Source: Bacteriovorax sp. Seq25_V
GTDB taxonomy: Bacteria > Bdellovibrionota > Bacteriovoracia > Bacteriovoracales > Bacteriovoracaceae
Assembly: GCF_000447795.1 (NCBI RefSeq)
Contig: NZ_AUNI01000010.1
Span: 62,001-126,000 of the forward strand
Length of the DNA stretch: 64,000 bases
Reading direction: 5' to 3'
Positions within the stretch are counted from its first letter, which is position 1. Each line of letters begins with the position of its first letter. A program made the position numbers and the translations under genes. Of the stretch, positions 34,196 through 42,904 are shown one piece after another. The notes beneath the pieces are model-generated. The model ran no database searches, was not told the DNA's origin, and saw nothing but the letters and a program-made list of their open reading frames with translations.

Positions 34196-35461
34196 ATGAT
34201 GAAAAAATTATTTGTAATTGTTCTTTCGGTAACAAGCATTTATGCGCAGGTTACGAAAAAAGAGATTAATGATATTCAGTCTCGATTAGAGGAACTGGAG
34301 CTTGTAAACTATACTAGGAATTTTTCAATTTCTGGTCAGTTGATTAATATGTATGAAGCATATGAAAAGAAAAAAACAACGGATATCTCAACTGGAGCGA
34401 CAGAGAAAGATGAAGTTAATGTTTATGCAACAATTGCGTCTCTTGACGTTAATTATGATGTGAATGATAGGATCAATTTTTATTCAACATTGGGAATGTC
34501 TAAGTTTTGGAATAACGAAGGACGCGATGGTGATGCAGAAGATTACTGGAATAAGTCTAATCAGGGAAGTTTAGGTTATCAGGGATCAACAGCTCGCTTT
34601 GATAAAGTGTTTTTTACGTATACACCTAATGAATATTACAATTTTGCTATTGGAAGAATGCCAACGAACTTCGGGCCACCTCAGCACCAGTTAGATGGGC
34701 AAGAGAGAAGTGGTACTTATCCAAGAATGGCATATAATTCAATATTTGACGGTGTTGCACTATCTATTAATTTAGCAAAATTTCTTCCAAAAGATCATAG
34801 TTTAAAATTAAAATTTTTCTACACTCCGTATATTAATATTGATAAATCAGACAGAACAAAGCAAAGGAAGACGCCTGCGGATACTTCTGGTAAGCCTGGG
34901 CCAAATGAGAAAGTTAAATCTGATACACTTCTATGGGCTTTTTTGGGAGAATACGAAGTTAAAAATCTTTCATGGGTAGACAGCTTAGAAATGTATATTT
35001 TCACATTGAACTATGAAGATTTCTGGTGGGAGTCATACAAAGATACTTATAGAGGATGGGGATATAATTGGACACTTGGGTTAAATGGAATTGCTAATAC
35101 TGGCCTAAATTTTTGGATGAGCTTTATTGGTACAGACTGGCAAGCAAAAGCAAATAATAAGCACATTAATGGAGAAGGATATCTATTCAACTTAAATTAT
35201 AAGTTTGATAGTACACATGTAGTTGGGGCCGAGTATCTTGTAACAAATAAGAACTACTATCTTGATGAATGGACGTATTTTAACATCGCTCCATTTTATA
35301 AGACATCAGATATGACTGGATATCATTTATACTGGTCAATGCCTATATATGATAACTTAAGAATGCGATTAGGTACGTATCAATACGAAGTTTCACACTC
35401 TGATTATTATAATAAGCAAGAGGGGAGCTCGTACTATGCAATGGTAAAATTAAGCTTCTAA
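34196..35461 (+). CDS. Outer-membrane beta-barrel protein (DUF3373-like)
   Basis: The 421-aa protein has a signal peptide (MMKKLFVIVLSVTSIYAQ), then a short coiled segment (KKEINDIQSRLEELELV) that recalls the anchoring coil of some porins. Alternating aromatic beta-strands run to a C-terminal ...YYAMVKLSF with terminal Phe, the outer-membrane insertion signal. Segments such as FFTYTPNEYYNFAIGRMPTNFGPP fit the DUF3373 family as I remember it. The substrate is unknown. It is the second gene after the 81-aa secreted protein. Confidence 0.83.
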   Translation: MMKKLFVIVLSVTSIYAQVTKKEINDIQSRLEELELVNYTRNFSISGQLINMYEAYEKKKTTDISTGATEKDEVNVYATIASLDVNYDVNDRINFYSTLGMSKFWNNEGRDGDAEDYWNKSNQGSLGYQGSTARFDKVFFTYTPNEYYNFAIGRMPTNFGPPQHQLDGQERSGTYPRMAYNSIFDGVALSINLAKFLPKDHSLKLKFFYTPYINIDKSDRTKQRKTPADTSGKPGPNEKVKSDTLLWAFLGEYEVKNLSWVDSLEMYIFTLNYEDFWWESYKDTYRGWGYNWTLGLNGIANTGLNFWMSFIGTDWQAKANNKHINGEGYLFNLNYKFDSTHVVGAEYLVTNKNYYLDEWTYFNIAPFYKTSDMTGYHLYWSMPIYDNLRMRLGTYQYEVSHSDYYNKQEGSSYYAMVKLSF

Positions 35462-35470
35462 TTACAAATA

Positions 35471-35498
35471 CTTAGGGTCACGGTTACGTGATCCTAAG
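35471..35498. terminator. 12-bp hairpin without a T-run
   Basis: The arms CTTAGGGTCACG and CGTGATCCTAAG pair over 12 bp (one G-T) around a GTTA loop, 9 bp after the stop of the outer-membrane protein gene. No T-tract follows, so termination would need another factor; the hairpin may instead protect the 3' end. The rest of 35499-35665 shows no gene, only AT-rich leader before the CorC-like gene. Confidence 0.5.
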
Positions 35499-35665
35499 TA
35501 AACTACGTTTCTGGCTATAGACTAAAATCTTGAAATAGTGTAAAATAATGCTAAACTTAATTAATTTAAGACTAATTGTTAGTTAGGTTAAATAACAAGG
35601 AATTTAACATAGAACCCCCGCAGAAGCGTTTAAACGTTTTTTCAAAAACCCCAGGACATTATTAA

Positions 35666-37006
35666 ATGGAGATAGACAGTTTTGAGATAGTCTCATTAAC
35701 GGTATGCTTTTGTCTTTCTGGATTCTTTTCAGGATCAGAGGCAGTTTTACTATCAGTCAGTCATGATCGCGCAAGACAATTAATTGAAGAAGGTGGACCT
35801 AAAGGTAAGGCCCTTAGCTTTATGGTTGAAAAACCAAGCGAACTTTTAACGACAATTCTTGTTGGAAATAATATTGTAAATATTTTCGCATCTTCTCTAA
35901 CCACAGTAATTGCGCAAAGAATTTTTGCAACTGATGCTATTAGTATTGCAGTAGGGGTAACAACTTTAATTATTCTAATCTTTGGTGAAATCATGCCAAA
36001 GACTTTTGCAAGAACTCATGCAGAATCTCTATCTGTTTTCACTATTCGTGTTCTACAGGTTTTCTACTATCTAACTTACCCAGTTATTAAGCTTATGGTT
36101 TGGGTTATCAATACAGTGCTTGGAGAAAATGCTCAACTTACCGGACGAGTGGTCACGAAAGACGATATTGAGTACATGATTCAAAAAGCGGAAAAAGAAA
36201 ATACAATGGATGCTAAGCAGATCGATATGATTAACTCGATTCTTGAGTTTCCAAAAATTAAAGTAAAAGACATCATGATTCCTCGAAAGGAAGTAAAGTA
36301 TATTCAGGTAAAAATGCAGTATAAAGAGATTATCAGTATAGTTAATCTCGATACGCACAGTCGCTACCCTGTTTGTGATGGAGAACTTGAAAATATAAAA
36401 GGTTTTCTTCATGTGAAATCACTTGCCTTTGTTAAAGATGAGGATAAGAAAGATTTTGATTTAATGAATTACCTCAAGGAACCGTTCTTTGTTTTCGAGC
36501 ATATGAAAATTCAGGCTGTATTTGATCACATGAATAGAAAGAAAGTTCACCTTGCCCTTGTGAAAGATGAGAATGGACTGATCGTGGGTATTATTACCCT
36601 AGAAGATATTATCGAGGAAATCCTTGGGGAGATTCAAGATGAGCACGACCTTGATGAAGAAGAAGTTCTAAAAGAGTATATGGAAGTTGATTCTGAAGAT
36701 GGAATTGTTGTTGATGGATCAATTTCTCTTAGAGAACTTTATAACGATTACGACATTAAAATTCCTTTAAATGATAATTATTCTACTCTAGCTGGCTTTG
36801 TACTGGATATGCTTGGAAATAACTTTCCTGAAGAAGGGCAGATTATCGTTTGGGAAGGATTAAGTTTCCATTTATTGAAAGTAGATGACTACGAAATTAG
36901 AGAAGTTCGTATCAAAGACGTTGATGGTGAAAAGCACTTATATTCTAAGCGTGAAGTTGTAGAATCAGCGTCACCGGAGCCAGAAGAACCAGAAGTTATT
37001 AACTAA
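35666..37006 (+). CDS. CNNM/CorC (HlyC-type) membrane protein
   Basis: The 446-aa protein has a four-helix CNNM domain (about residues 1-190; GFFSGSEAVLLSVS, LVGNNIVNIFASS, GEIMPKTFAR), a CBS pair (about 205-330; DIMIPRKEV, ...GIITLEDIIEEILGEIQDEHD), and a C-terminal CorC_HlyC domain (about 345-430). Relatives are Mg transport or Mg/Co-resistance proteins. The old hemolysin label is misleading. The intact acidic linker EDIIEEILGEIQDE is typical. It is convergent with the next minus-strand gene, overlapping by 4 nt. Confidence 0.93.
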   Translation: MEIDSFEIVSLTVCFCLSGFFSGSEAVLLSVSHDRARQLIEEGGPKGKALSFMVEKPSELLTTILVGNNIVNIFASSLTTVIAQRIFATDAISIAVGVTTLIILIFGEIMPKTFARTHAESLSVFTIRVLQVFYYLTYPVIKLMVWVINTVLGENAQLTGRVVTKDDIEYMIQKAEKENTMDAKQIDMINSILEFPKIKVKDIMIPRKEVKYIQVKMQYKEIISIVNLDTHSRYPVCDGELENIKGFLHVKSLAFVKDEDKKDFDLMNYLKEPFFVFEHMKIQAVFDHMNRKKVHLALVKDENGLIVGIITLEDIIEEILGEIQDEHDLDEEEVLKEYMEVDSEDGIVVDGSISLRELYNDYDIKIPLNDNYSTLAGFVLDMLGNNFPEEGQIIVWEGLSFHLLKVDDYEIREVRIKDVDGEKHLYSKREVVESASPEPEEPEVIN

Positions 37007-37833
37007 GGATTTAAGAAGTTAAATACTTCCTTGCTGAATACTTTTGGTATCCAAACTTCAAGATAAAAAGTTTTCGAATTAAATTCTAGAGGTATCTTCA
37101 TCACCACGCAATTTTGGAAGTGGTGATGGGCGCTACCTGCAACTTCAATTTTCTCTGATGGGAATTTATTATAAGGGTGAGCTAGGTAATCATGAAGCTT
37201 CACATCTTCAAAGTATTTGGAAGGAATATTTCCTGTAATAGCACTAAAAATAGGAGATAACTCTTTTTCACCCATTTCTTGGATGAAATCTTCAAAGAAC
37301 GACTCAGCTCCACCAATAACAAATGAGAAAAAAGAATTACTAAGCTCAAATGTTTGAAAATAATTCATTTGATTTAAAAAAGTTTGTGGTGAATCATCTA
37401 GGGATAATTCGCCACGCTTGAGTATGATTCCTTTCTTCGAAAAGAAATATTTCATTGTTTCATCCACATAACATTTAAGTAAACTCTCTACTCTAAGCTC
37501 TCGCTCTATGTTGTCGAGGAGTGTGATGTATTTGATCATATCTGTCGCAGGTAAAATATTACGATAACGATGATCACTAAGCTTGTTTAAAACTTTTTGA
37601 TCTGCATCAAATACTTGAAGCGAATAAGATGAACTCTTTAAAATTGTAGAGACAAAGTTAATAAGATCAAGGAGTTCGTCAGTTGGGGAGTCAAGTGGAG
37701 CCAGGTTTAAAAGAATATGCTTCGGGCTTTCAAGGTACCCTGACAAAGCTTTAGTTATGTCAGTATGATTCTCTCGAAATAAAGTGATGGCATCAAATTT
37801 TTTGTTGGTAATTTTTAAAAGAGCATCATTCAT
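37003..37833 (-). CDS. Hypothetical cytoplasmic protein, possibly STAS plus CheX-like
   Basis: The 276-aa protein has no signal or membrane helix. Its first 100 residues alternate strands and helices in a STAS-like way (KHILLNLAPLDSPTDELLDLINFV, then YSLQVFDADQKVLNKL). The C-terminal half has ELSPIFSAITGNIPSKYFED, which recalls the phosphatase helix of CheX/CheC. Neither match is strong, and catalytic Glu/Asn residues are not clear. The start overlaps the ankyrin gene stop by 8 nt, so the two are translated together and may be partners. Confidence 0.7.
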   Translation of the reverse strand: MNDALLKITNKKFDAITLFRENHTDITKALSGYLESPKHILLNLAPLDSPTDELLDLINFVSTILKSSSYSLQVFDADQKVLNKLSDHRYRNILPATDMIKYITLLDNIERELRVESLLKCYVDETMKYFFSKKGIILKRGELSLDDSPQTFLNQMNYFQTFELSNSFFSFVIGGAESFFEDFIQEMGEKELSPIFSAITGNIPSKYFEDVKLHDYLAHPYNKFPSEKIEVAGSAHHHFQNCVVMKIPLEFNSKTFYLEVWIPKVFSKEVFNFLNP

Positions 37834-40441
37834 CTTTCTTTATCCTTGAGGCTACGATTTTTCCGAGAATCATAAAGGCTTTTTTCTGTTTCATCGTCTT
37901 GGCTAAGTCTAATGCTGTTTTTCCACGGAAGTTTTTTTCAATAGGATCTTGCCCTAGCATAATAAGAAGCTTGATAGAGTTTAAGGCTCCTACAGATGCT
38001 GCTTGCATTAGGAGAGTATTGCCTTTGATTTTAGTGTCAATACTTGCAGAGTTATCAATGAGGATACGAGCACAATCTGCACGGTCTGCCTCAATTGCCA
38101 GTGACAGTGCTGTGTGACCATCAGTTCTTTTCTCGTCAATATTGCGAACTTTGTGAGCGAGATAATCAACAACTTCAGTATGTCCATTAAGCGAGGCAAT
38201 CATTAGACAAGATAAACCTTTTGTGTCTTTGATTTCATAATCTGCTCCCTGGAGAATGAGTTTCTTTAAAAGTGCAACTTGACCCTTCTCCGAAGCTATC
38301 CAGCATAGGGTTTGTCCCTTGGCATTTTTCATGTTGGGATCAACAGCATTTTCGAGAACTTTTTGTTCTTGTTCTGTTAGTTCTTCAGTATTTTCCTCTT
38401 TTGACTTCTCATTCTCTTTCTCTTCTTGAGCATCAGAGGTTAGATGCTTAATGGCAATCACATCATTATTCTTATCTTCGTCTATAGATCCTTTGACGAT
38501 ATAACCATCGGTCTCTTTGTCATTTTTTGCTGATTTTACAGTATCATTTAGCCGGTCAAAGCTAGATTCTGATGCCGGTTCAGATCCTTCAGTTCTCTTA
38601 ATATCTATAGAGTCTGACTGTTTGCCTGGAGTGAGAAGTTCAGGCCTTTTTATTTTTTCATTCTCAAGAATTTGGTGATTAGACTCACTGACTGTGATTT
38701 TTTCAGATTGTTGAACTTCTGGTGAACCGCTAATTATTCTCGCCTTCGAAGGCTCTTGTGGTGTTTCAGATCGACGAAGTTCCTTTGTCTCGTATGAAGG
38801 CTCGACTTCTTTGTTTACAGTAGTGATTTCTCCATACTCATCCTTAATAACGCGATCATCTGACTTAAGAATTCCAAAGGTGTCGTCCTCAACATTTTTA
38901 TCCACAGTACGAATTTGACCATATTCATCTTTATATTCATCTTTGAAGCCATCTCGAAGATAAGTAATATTTTTCTTCTTGTCGAGAATGACTTTGTTTT
39001 GCTCATCTGTTGTACTGTCTGGCACTTGAAAAGAATTTTCATCTTCCTGTTCTTCGCCACCTTGTAAGTGTTTTACTTTCATGAAGTCATCTTCGACTTC
39101 ATTGTTTGAACCCTCTTCAGATCTTTTGAGCTTTTGAATTACTATGTCTGATTCATGCTCATTACCTGATATAAATGAGCGATCTTCTTTAATGTGATCC
39201 GTTCCAGATAGTTTAGACGTTTCCCACGTTTTTTCAGAAATCCCTTCGACAGTTGTTCGCTCTTCTGGTGATACATCAGTATGTCCAGCTACTGTAGTGT
39301 TCTCATTTTGATTTTGCTCCAGATGATTACTAGAAAGTGGTCTTTCAATTTTTTCATTTTCTTTAACATTGATTTGATACTCGCCAACGTGAATTTTTTC
39401 TTGTTGGTGTGTTTTAATATCTTGTTGGCTTACTGTTATACTTTCGCGTTCAATAAGGCTTGGATCAGTTGACGTTACTGTCTGTCTTTCATTGTCTACT
39501 GAATTAGTATTCTCATTGCTCGTAATGCGATATATGTCCTCACTGGACTCTGGCTGGGATTCACTCTTTTCTGGAGTTGAGCGGTCTATAGAATAAGACG
39601 CCGTCTCAATTTCTTCCTTCGTTTTAATAGTGTCATCATAAGTAGAACCGTCTTCATAGATGATCTGATCTTTTTCATCTTCTGACTCGTGAACTATTTG
39701 ATAGTCAAAACCATCTTGTTCAGCCTTTTCACGTAAGCTAGCTAAATGCTCCTTAATTGAGTAGCTTGCTGCTTGTTCCATTGTTGGTAATTGCTCTCGA
39801 ATGACATCTGGAATGTCTGTTGGGCGTTCGTCAGCTGAGTCAGAATCAATGTTTTCATCTTTGATAGCATCAAACGTTTCATTTGCAACCTTGATCTCAT
39901 TCTCTTTGTGCGCAACAAATGTTTGTTCCATTTTTTCTTCAATACCATCGTCCTCACTTGCGCTCATCATTTCTTTGAGCTCTTCTGGACTGAGGTGCAT
40001 TACTGCCCACATTAGTGAATTAAAGCCATTGTTATCTTCTATGTCGCTGTCACTACCTTTACTCATGAGAAGTTTTACAAGTGGCATTTGCTTGAACTTA
40101 ATCGCGTGCATAAGAGGAATTCGGCCCTTATGATCCTGCTGATTTAAGTTCACCCCAATGAGTGTTAGTAATTTAGCTCCTTCGTAAAATCCAGAGCGGC
40201 ATGCATGATGAAGAGGAGAACGATTGAATTGATCAACACTATTGATATCGGCACCAAGTAAAACGAGTTGTTGAGAAATATGGAATTTACGGTATTGGAG
40301 TGCCTTGTGAAGTAGAGTTTCTTCACTGGAAAGCTTCTCGTTAATGTTTAAATCTCGCTTGATGTGATCGATTAAGACGGAAATAGCGTCATTTTCAACA
40401 GCATCAACCAAGATTTCTTGGGTTTGGGTATCAATAGTCAT
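37826..40441 (-). CDS. Large ankyrin-repeat protein with acidic central linker
   Basis: The protein has about 871 aa. Four ankyrin repeats at the N-terminus (about residues 40-170; TLLHKAL, SPLHHACRSGFYEGAKLL, IPLMHAIKFKQMPLVKLL) and about five at the C-terminus (about 710-865; CWIASEKGQVALLKKLI, SCLMIASLNGHTEVVDYL, TALSLAIEADRADCARIL) bracket some 500 residues of Glu/Asp/Lys-rich, apparently disordered sequence. The linker has imperfect internal repeats (DEYGQIRTVDKNVE and DEYGEITTVNKEVE; ENEKIERP and ENEKIKRP). Start 40441 gives MTIDTQTQE; upstream ATGs at 40453 and 40480 are possible. No signal peptide. A scaffold role is inferred. Confidence 0.87.
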   Translation of the reverse strand: MTIDTQTQEILVDAVENDAISVLIDHIKRDLNINEKLSSEETLLHKALQYRKFHISQQLVLLGADINSVDQFNRSPLHHACRSGFYEGAKLLTLIGVNLNQQDHKGRIPLMHAIKFKQMPLVKLLMSKGSDSDIEDNNGFNSLMWAVMHLSPEELKEMMSASEDDGIEEKMEQTFVAHKENEIKVANETFDAIKDENIDSDSADERPTDIPDVIREQLPTMEQAASYSIKEHLASLREKAEQDGFDYQIVHESEDEKDQIIYEDGSTYDDTIKTKEEIETASYSIDRSTPEKSESQPESSEDIYRITSNENTNSVDNERQTVTSTDPSLIERESITVSQQDIKTHQQEKIHVGEYQINVKENEKIERPLSSNHLEQNQNENTTVAGHTDVSPEERTTVEGISEKTWETSKLSGTDHIKEDRSFISGNEHESDIVIQKLKRSEEGSNNEVEDDFMKVKHLQGGEEQEDENSFQVPDSTTDEQNKVILDKKKNITYLRDGFKDEYKDEYGQIRTVDKNVEDDTFGILKSDDRVIKDEYGEITTVNKEVEPSYETKELRRSETPQEPSKARIISGSPEVQQSEKITVSESNHQILENEKIKRPELLTPGKQSDSIDIKRTEGSEPASESSFDRLNDTVKSAKNDKETDGYIVKGSIDEDKNNDVIAIKHLTSDAQEEKENEKSKEENTEELTEQEQKVLENAVDPNMKNAKGQTLCWIASEKGQVALLKKLILQGADYEIKDTKGLSCLMIASLNGHTEVVDYLAHKVRNIDEKRTDGHTALSLAIEADRADCARILIDNSASIDTKIKGNTLLMQAASVGALNSIKLLIMLGQDPIEKNFRGKTALDLAKTMKQKKAFMILGKIVASRIKKDE

Positions 40442-40507
40442 GATTATTCTCATAAATAAAATCGGTATCTTATGTGTCAATGTTTATCGCTCCATAGATA
40501 TAATTGA

Positions 40508-40537
40508 TTGGCGGCAACTATTTCCACCGCATATACT
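40508..40537 (+). promoter_or_regulatory. Candidate sigma70 promoter for the flavoprotein operon
   Basis: TTGGCG (40508-40513) and TATACT (40532-40537) are spaced by 18 bp. AAGGAG (40548-40553) then lies 7 bp before the ATG at 40561. The divergent ankyrin gene starts about 70 bp upstream. Confidence 0.5.
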
Positions 40538-40560
40538 ATGAGAAGCTAAGGAGCTGATGA

Positions 40561-41562
40561 ATGAATAAAATTTATGAAATTGCAGTTGTTGGTGGTGGGG
40601 CTGCTGGAATTATGGCCACACTAAGAGGTGTTCTCAATAACGATGAAGTTTTATTATTTCCAGGTGATGGAAAAGATAAAAAGCGTTCACGTGCATTTTG
40701 GGTTTCTAAAGTAGAAAATATGCCAGGCTATCATGATTATAAAAAAGGTATTGATAACCCAAATAAGTCAACTATCGAATGGATAGAGCAAAGTCATTTC
40801 AAAGATAGGCTCACACAAGTTAAAAATGTTGGAGTAAGATCAATTACCAAAAGAGATGATTTTTTCGAAATAACCGATAGTAATGATCAGAAATATAAAG
40901 CAAAGTATGTCGTACTTTGTACTGGGATCATGGATGTTCAACCTCACTTTAATAATTCAATCAAAGAGATCTTCCCATATGCAAATGCACAAACCGTAGA
41001 TTACTGTCTCCGTTGTGATGGACATCATGTACTTGGAAAACATACTTCAATCATTGGAAATACAAGCAGTGCAGCTTGGGTCGCTGTAATGCTAAAGGAA
41101 AGATATCAAACACCAAGTATGAGCATTCTCCTAAATGGTGCAAAGGCTGAATTTGATGATGATGTAAAAGAGTTAATTGATTTATATAAAATTGAAGTAT
41201 TTGAGAGTGAGATTATAGAGGTTCTTGGTGACAAAAAAACGGGCGTGCTTGAAGGCTACCGTTTTAAAAGTGGGCGCCAACTCCAGAGTGAATTTACGTT
41301 TGTTTCACTTGGAACAATTGTTTATAATGAATTAGCGAAGGAAATTGGAGCTGAGATAGATAATCGAGGTTATGTCGTTACTGACTCTAAAGGAATGACA
41401 AGAGTTGAAAATTTCTATGTCGCTGGTGATATTAGAGCAGGCTTTAAAAAGCAAATTTATACTGCATGGGATATGGCCGTAGATACAGTTGATGACATCA
41501 ATAGAAAAATTAGGGCAGAAAGGAGACATATTCTCCTTGAAAAAAAAAGGAATAAAAGTTGA
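40561..41562 (+). CDS. Thioredoxin-reductase-like flavoprotein
   Basis: The 333-aa protein has an FAD site VVGGGAAGIMA at the N-terminus, a redox-type CLRCDGH (C149/C152) in the place of the CATCDG of thioredoxin reductase, and the C-terminal FAD motif YVAGDIRAGFKKQIYTAWDMA. The pyridine-nucleotide site is altered (IIGNTSSAAW rather than GxGxSA). Known relatives pass electrons from NAD(P)H through FAD to a dithiol partner. It heads a tightly overlapping four-gene operon with two secreted proteins and a membrane protein, so a link to extracytoplasmic disulfide chemistry is possible but unproven. Confidence 0.87.
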   Translation: MNKIYEIAVVGGGAAGIMATLRGVLNNDEVLLFPGDGKDKKRSRAFWVSKVENMPGYHDYKKGIDNPNKSTIEWIEQSHFKDRLTQVKNVGVRSITKRDDFFEITDSNDQKYKAKYVVLCTGIMDVQPHFNNSIKEIFPYANAQTVDYCLRCDGHHVLGKHTSIIGNTSSAAWVAVMLKERYQTPSMSILLNGAKAEFDDDVKELIDLYKIEVFESEIIEVLGDKKTGVLEGYRFKSGRQLQSEFTFVSLGTIVYNELAKEIGAEIDNRGYVVTDSKGMTRVENFYVAGDIRAGFKKQIYTAWDMAVDTVDDINRKIRAERRHILLEKKRNKS

Positions 41563-41966
41563 AAATAATTATTTGTCTTGTTCTAAGTTCACTTATATAT
41601 GCTGATTTTACAGGGGAATGGAGTGGTGAAGGTTATTTCTACTCAACTCGAAGAGAAGGTAAGTGTACTGAGGTTTTCTTTAAACTCGTAGAGACAGATA
41701 AGAATTTTGAGATAGTGACTGGTGGATATAATTGTTCATTTATGTCTGCAGAATATCCAAATTCGGTTTTTGAAAGAACTGGTGATAAATTATTTTATGA
41801 AGGTGATGAAGTGGGATATGTTAACGACAATACCCTTCATCTTTCTTATTATGATGGACTTTATCAAGTTGATCTAATACGAGACGGAAATGAGATTATA
41901 TTTAAAGAACAGTGGAAAGACGATAGCTCTTCATTAGTAATTAAATCGAGTCTGAGTAAACTTTGA
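41559..41966 (+). CDS. Secreted hypothetical protein
   Basis: The 135-aa protein starts with TTG at 41559, overlapping the flavoprotein stop by 4 nt. A signal peptide (MKIIICLVLSSLIYA) precedes a small beta-rich domain (TGEWSGEGYFYSTRREGKC), with Cys near residues 36 and 59. The pattern resembles small lipocalin or avidin-like barrels, but I do not recognise a family. It is the second gene of the operon. Confidence 0.72.
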   Translation: MKIIICLVLSSLIYADFTGEWSGEGYFYSTRREGKCTEVFFKLVETDKNFEIVTGGYNCSFMSAEYPNSVFERTGDKLFYEGDEVGYVNDNTLHLSYYDGLYQVDLIRDGNEIIFKEQWKDDSSSLVIKSSLSKL

Positions 41967-42904
41967 AAATAAAATATCTTGTTGTCATCTTACTAACTGG
42001 TCATTGCTTTGGTGGTGACCTTTCTAATAAATATCTAAAATTAATCGAACGGAAAAATGAGATTTCTACGACCGAAATAAAGAAGCTAGTTGGTAATAGA
42101 ACTATCGTTTTTATTCCAGGAATTCTTTCTGAAACTGTGATTGAGGATTCTAGCCAAATAGTAAACTTCTCATATCTTATGGGCGATTACTTTAAGGAAC
42201 AGTTAAACTGGTGTGCCACAGAGAAAATTAAATGCCAACGCATAATATTAGAGTCTGAAGCAAGTGTTGATGTGAATAGTCTGCAACTGAGAAAAAGTCT
42301 TTCCGATATTACTGGTGAACTAATAGTGATTTCTCACTCAAAAGGTGGACTTGAGTTTTTAAATGTACTTCTAAATGATGACGATATTCGTTTGAGAACA
42401 CATGCGTGGATAGCAATGCAGTCGCCATTTAAAGGAGCAGTCGCAACGGAGATATTTTTAGATAATAAAATTCTTAAAAAAGGCGTCGAATGGCTCTTCT
42501 CATTTTTAGGGGGAAGCTCTGGAGGTGTTCAGTCAATCTCTGTCAAAGACCGTGAAGGTTATATTAAGTTGAACACTAAAATGATTGAAGAAAAATTACG
42601 TGATAAGAAATTTCTTCAGTATGGCTCATACATTAAAGATGAAGAAGGGGTCGAGACAATCCTAGGTTTTACGAGAGATTATATTATGGAAAGGAAGGGA
42701 AATAATGATGGCCTCGTAGAGCTTTCATCAACAACGTTAAATGTTGGTGATTTTGTCCATGAAGAGGGTGTCGATCACTTGTTACCAGTACTTAATCTTA
42801 AAAGATTAAAGCGAGTTACGCCGTTTGTTAGCAATAATAAGAATTGGAACTTAAATCGTGCTAAAATGTTAAAAAATCTACTATACATGGTTTTAAATGA
42901 TTAA
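41963..42904 (+). CDS. Secreted alpha/beta hydrolase (lipase/esterase-like)
   Basis: The 313-aa protein starts at TTG 41963, overlapping the previous stop by 4 nt. A signal peptide (MKIKYLVVILLTGHCFG) is followed by TIVFIPGILSE, the oxyanion-loop region of alpha/beta hydrolases, and the nucleophile elbow ISHSKGGLEF (S-x-S-x-G, Ser replacing the usual first Gly). A DHLL near residue 273 may give the catalytic His. Substrates of such secreted enzymes include lipids, esters and GPI- or surface-linked acyl groups; none is implied here. Confidence 0.82.
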   Translation: MKIKYLVVILLTGHCFGGDLSNKYLKLIERKNEISTTEIKKLVGNRTIVFIPGILSETVIEDSSQIVNFSYLMGDYFKEQLNWCATEKIKCQRIILESEASVDVNSLQLRKSLSDITGELIVISHSKGGLEFLNVLLNDDDIRLRTHAWIAMQSPFKGAVATEIFLDNKILKKGVEWLFSFLGGSSGGVQSISVKDREGYIKLNTKMIEEKLRDKKFLQYGSYIKDEEGVETILGFTRDYIMERKGNNDGLVELSSTTLNVGDFVHEEGVDHLLPVLNLKRLKRVTPFVSNNKNWNLNRAKMLKNLLYMVLND

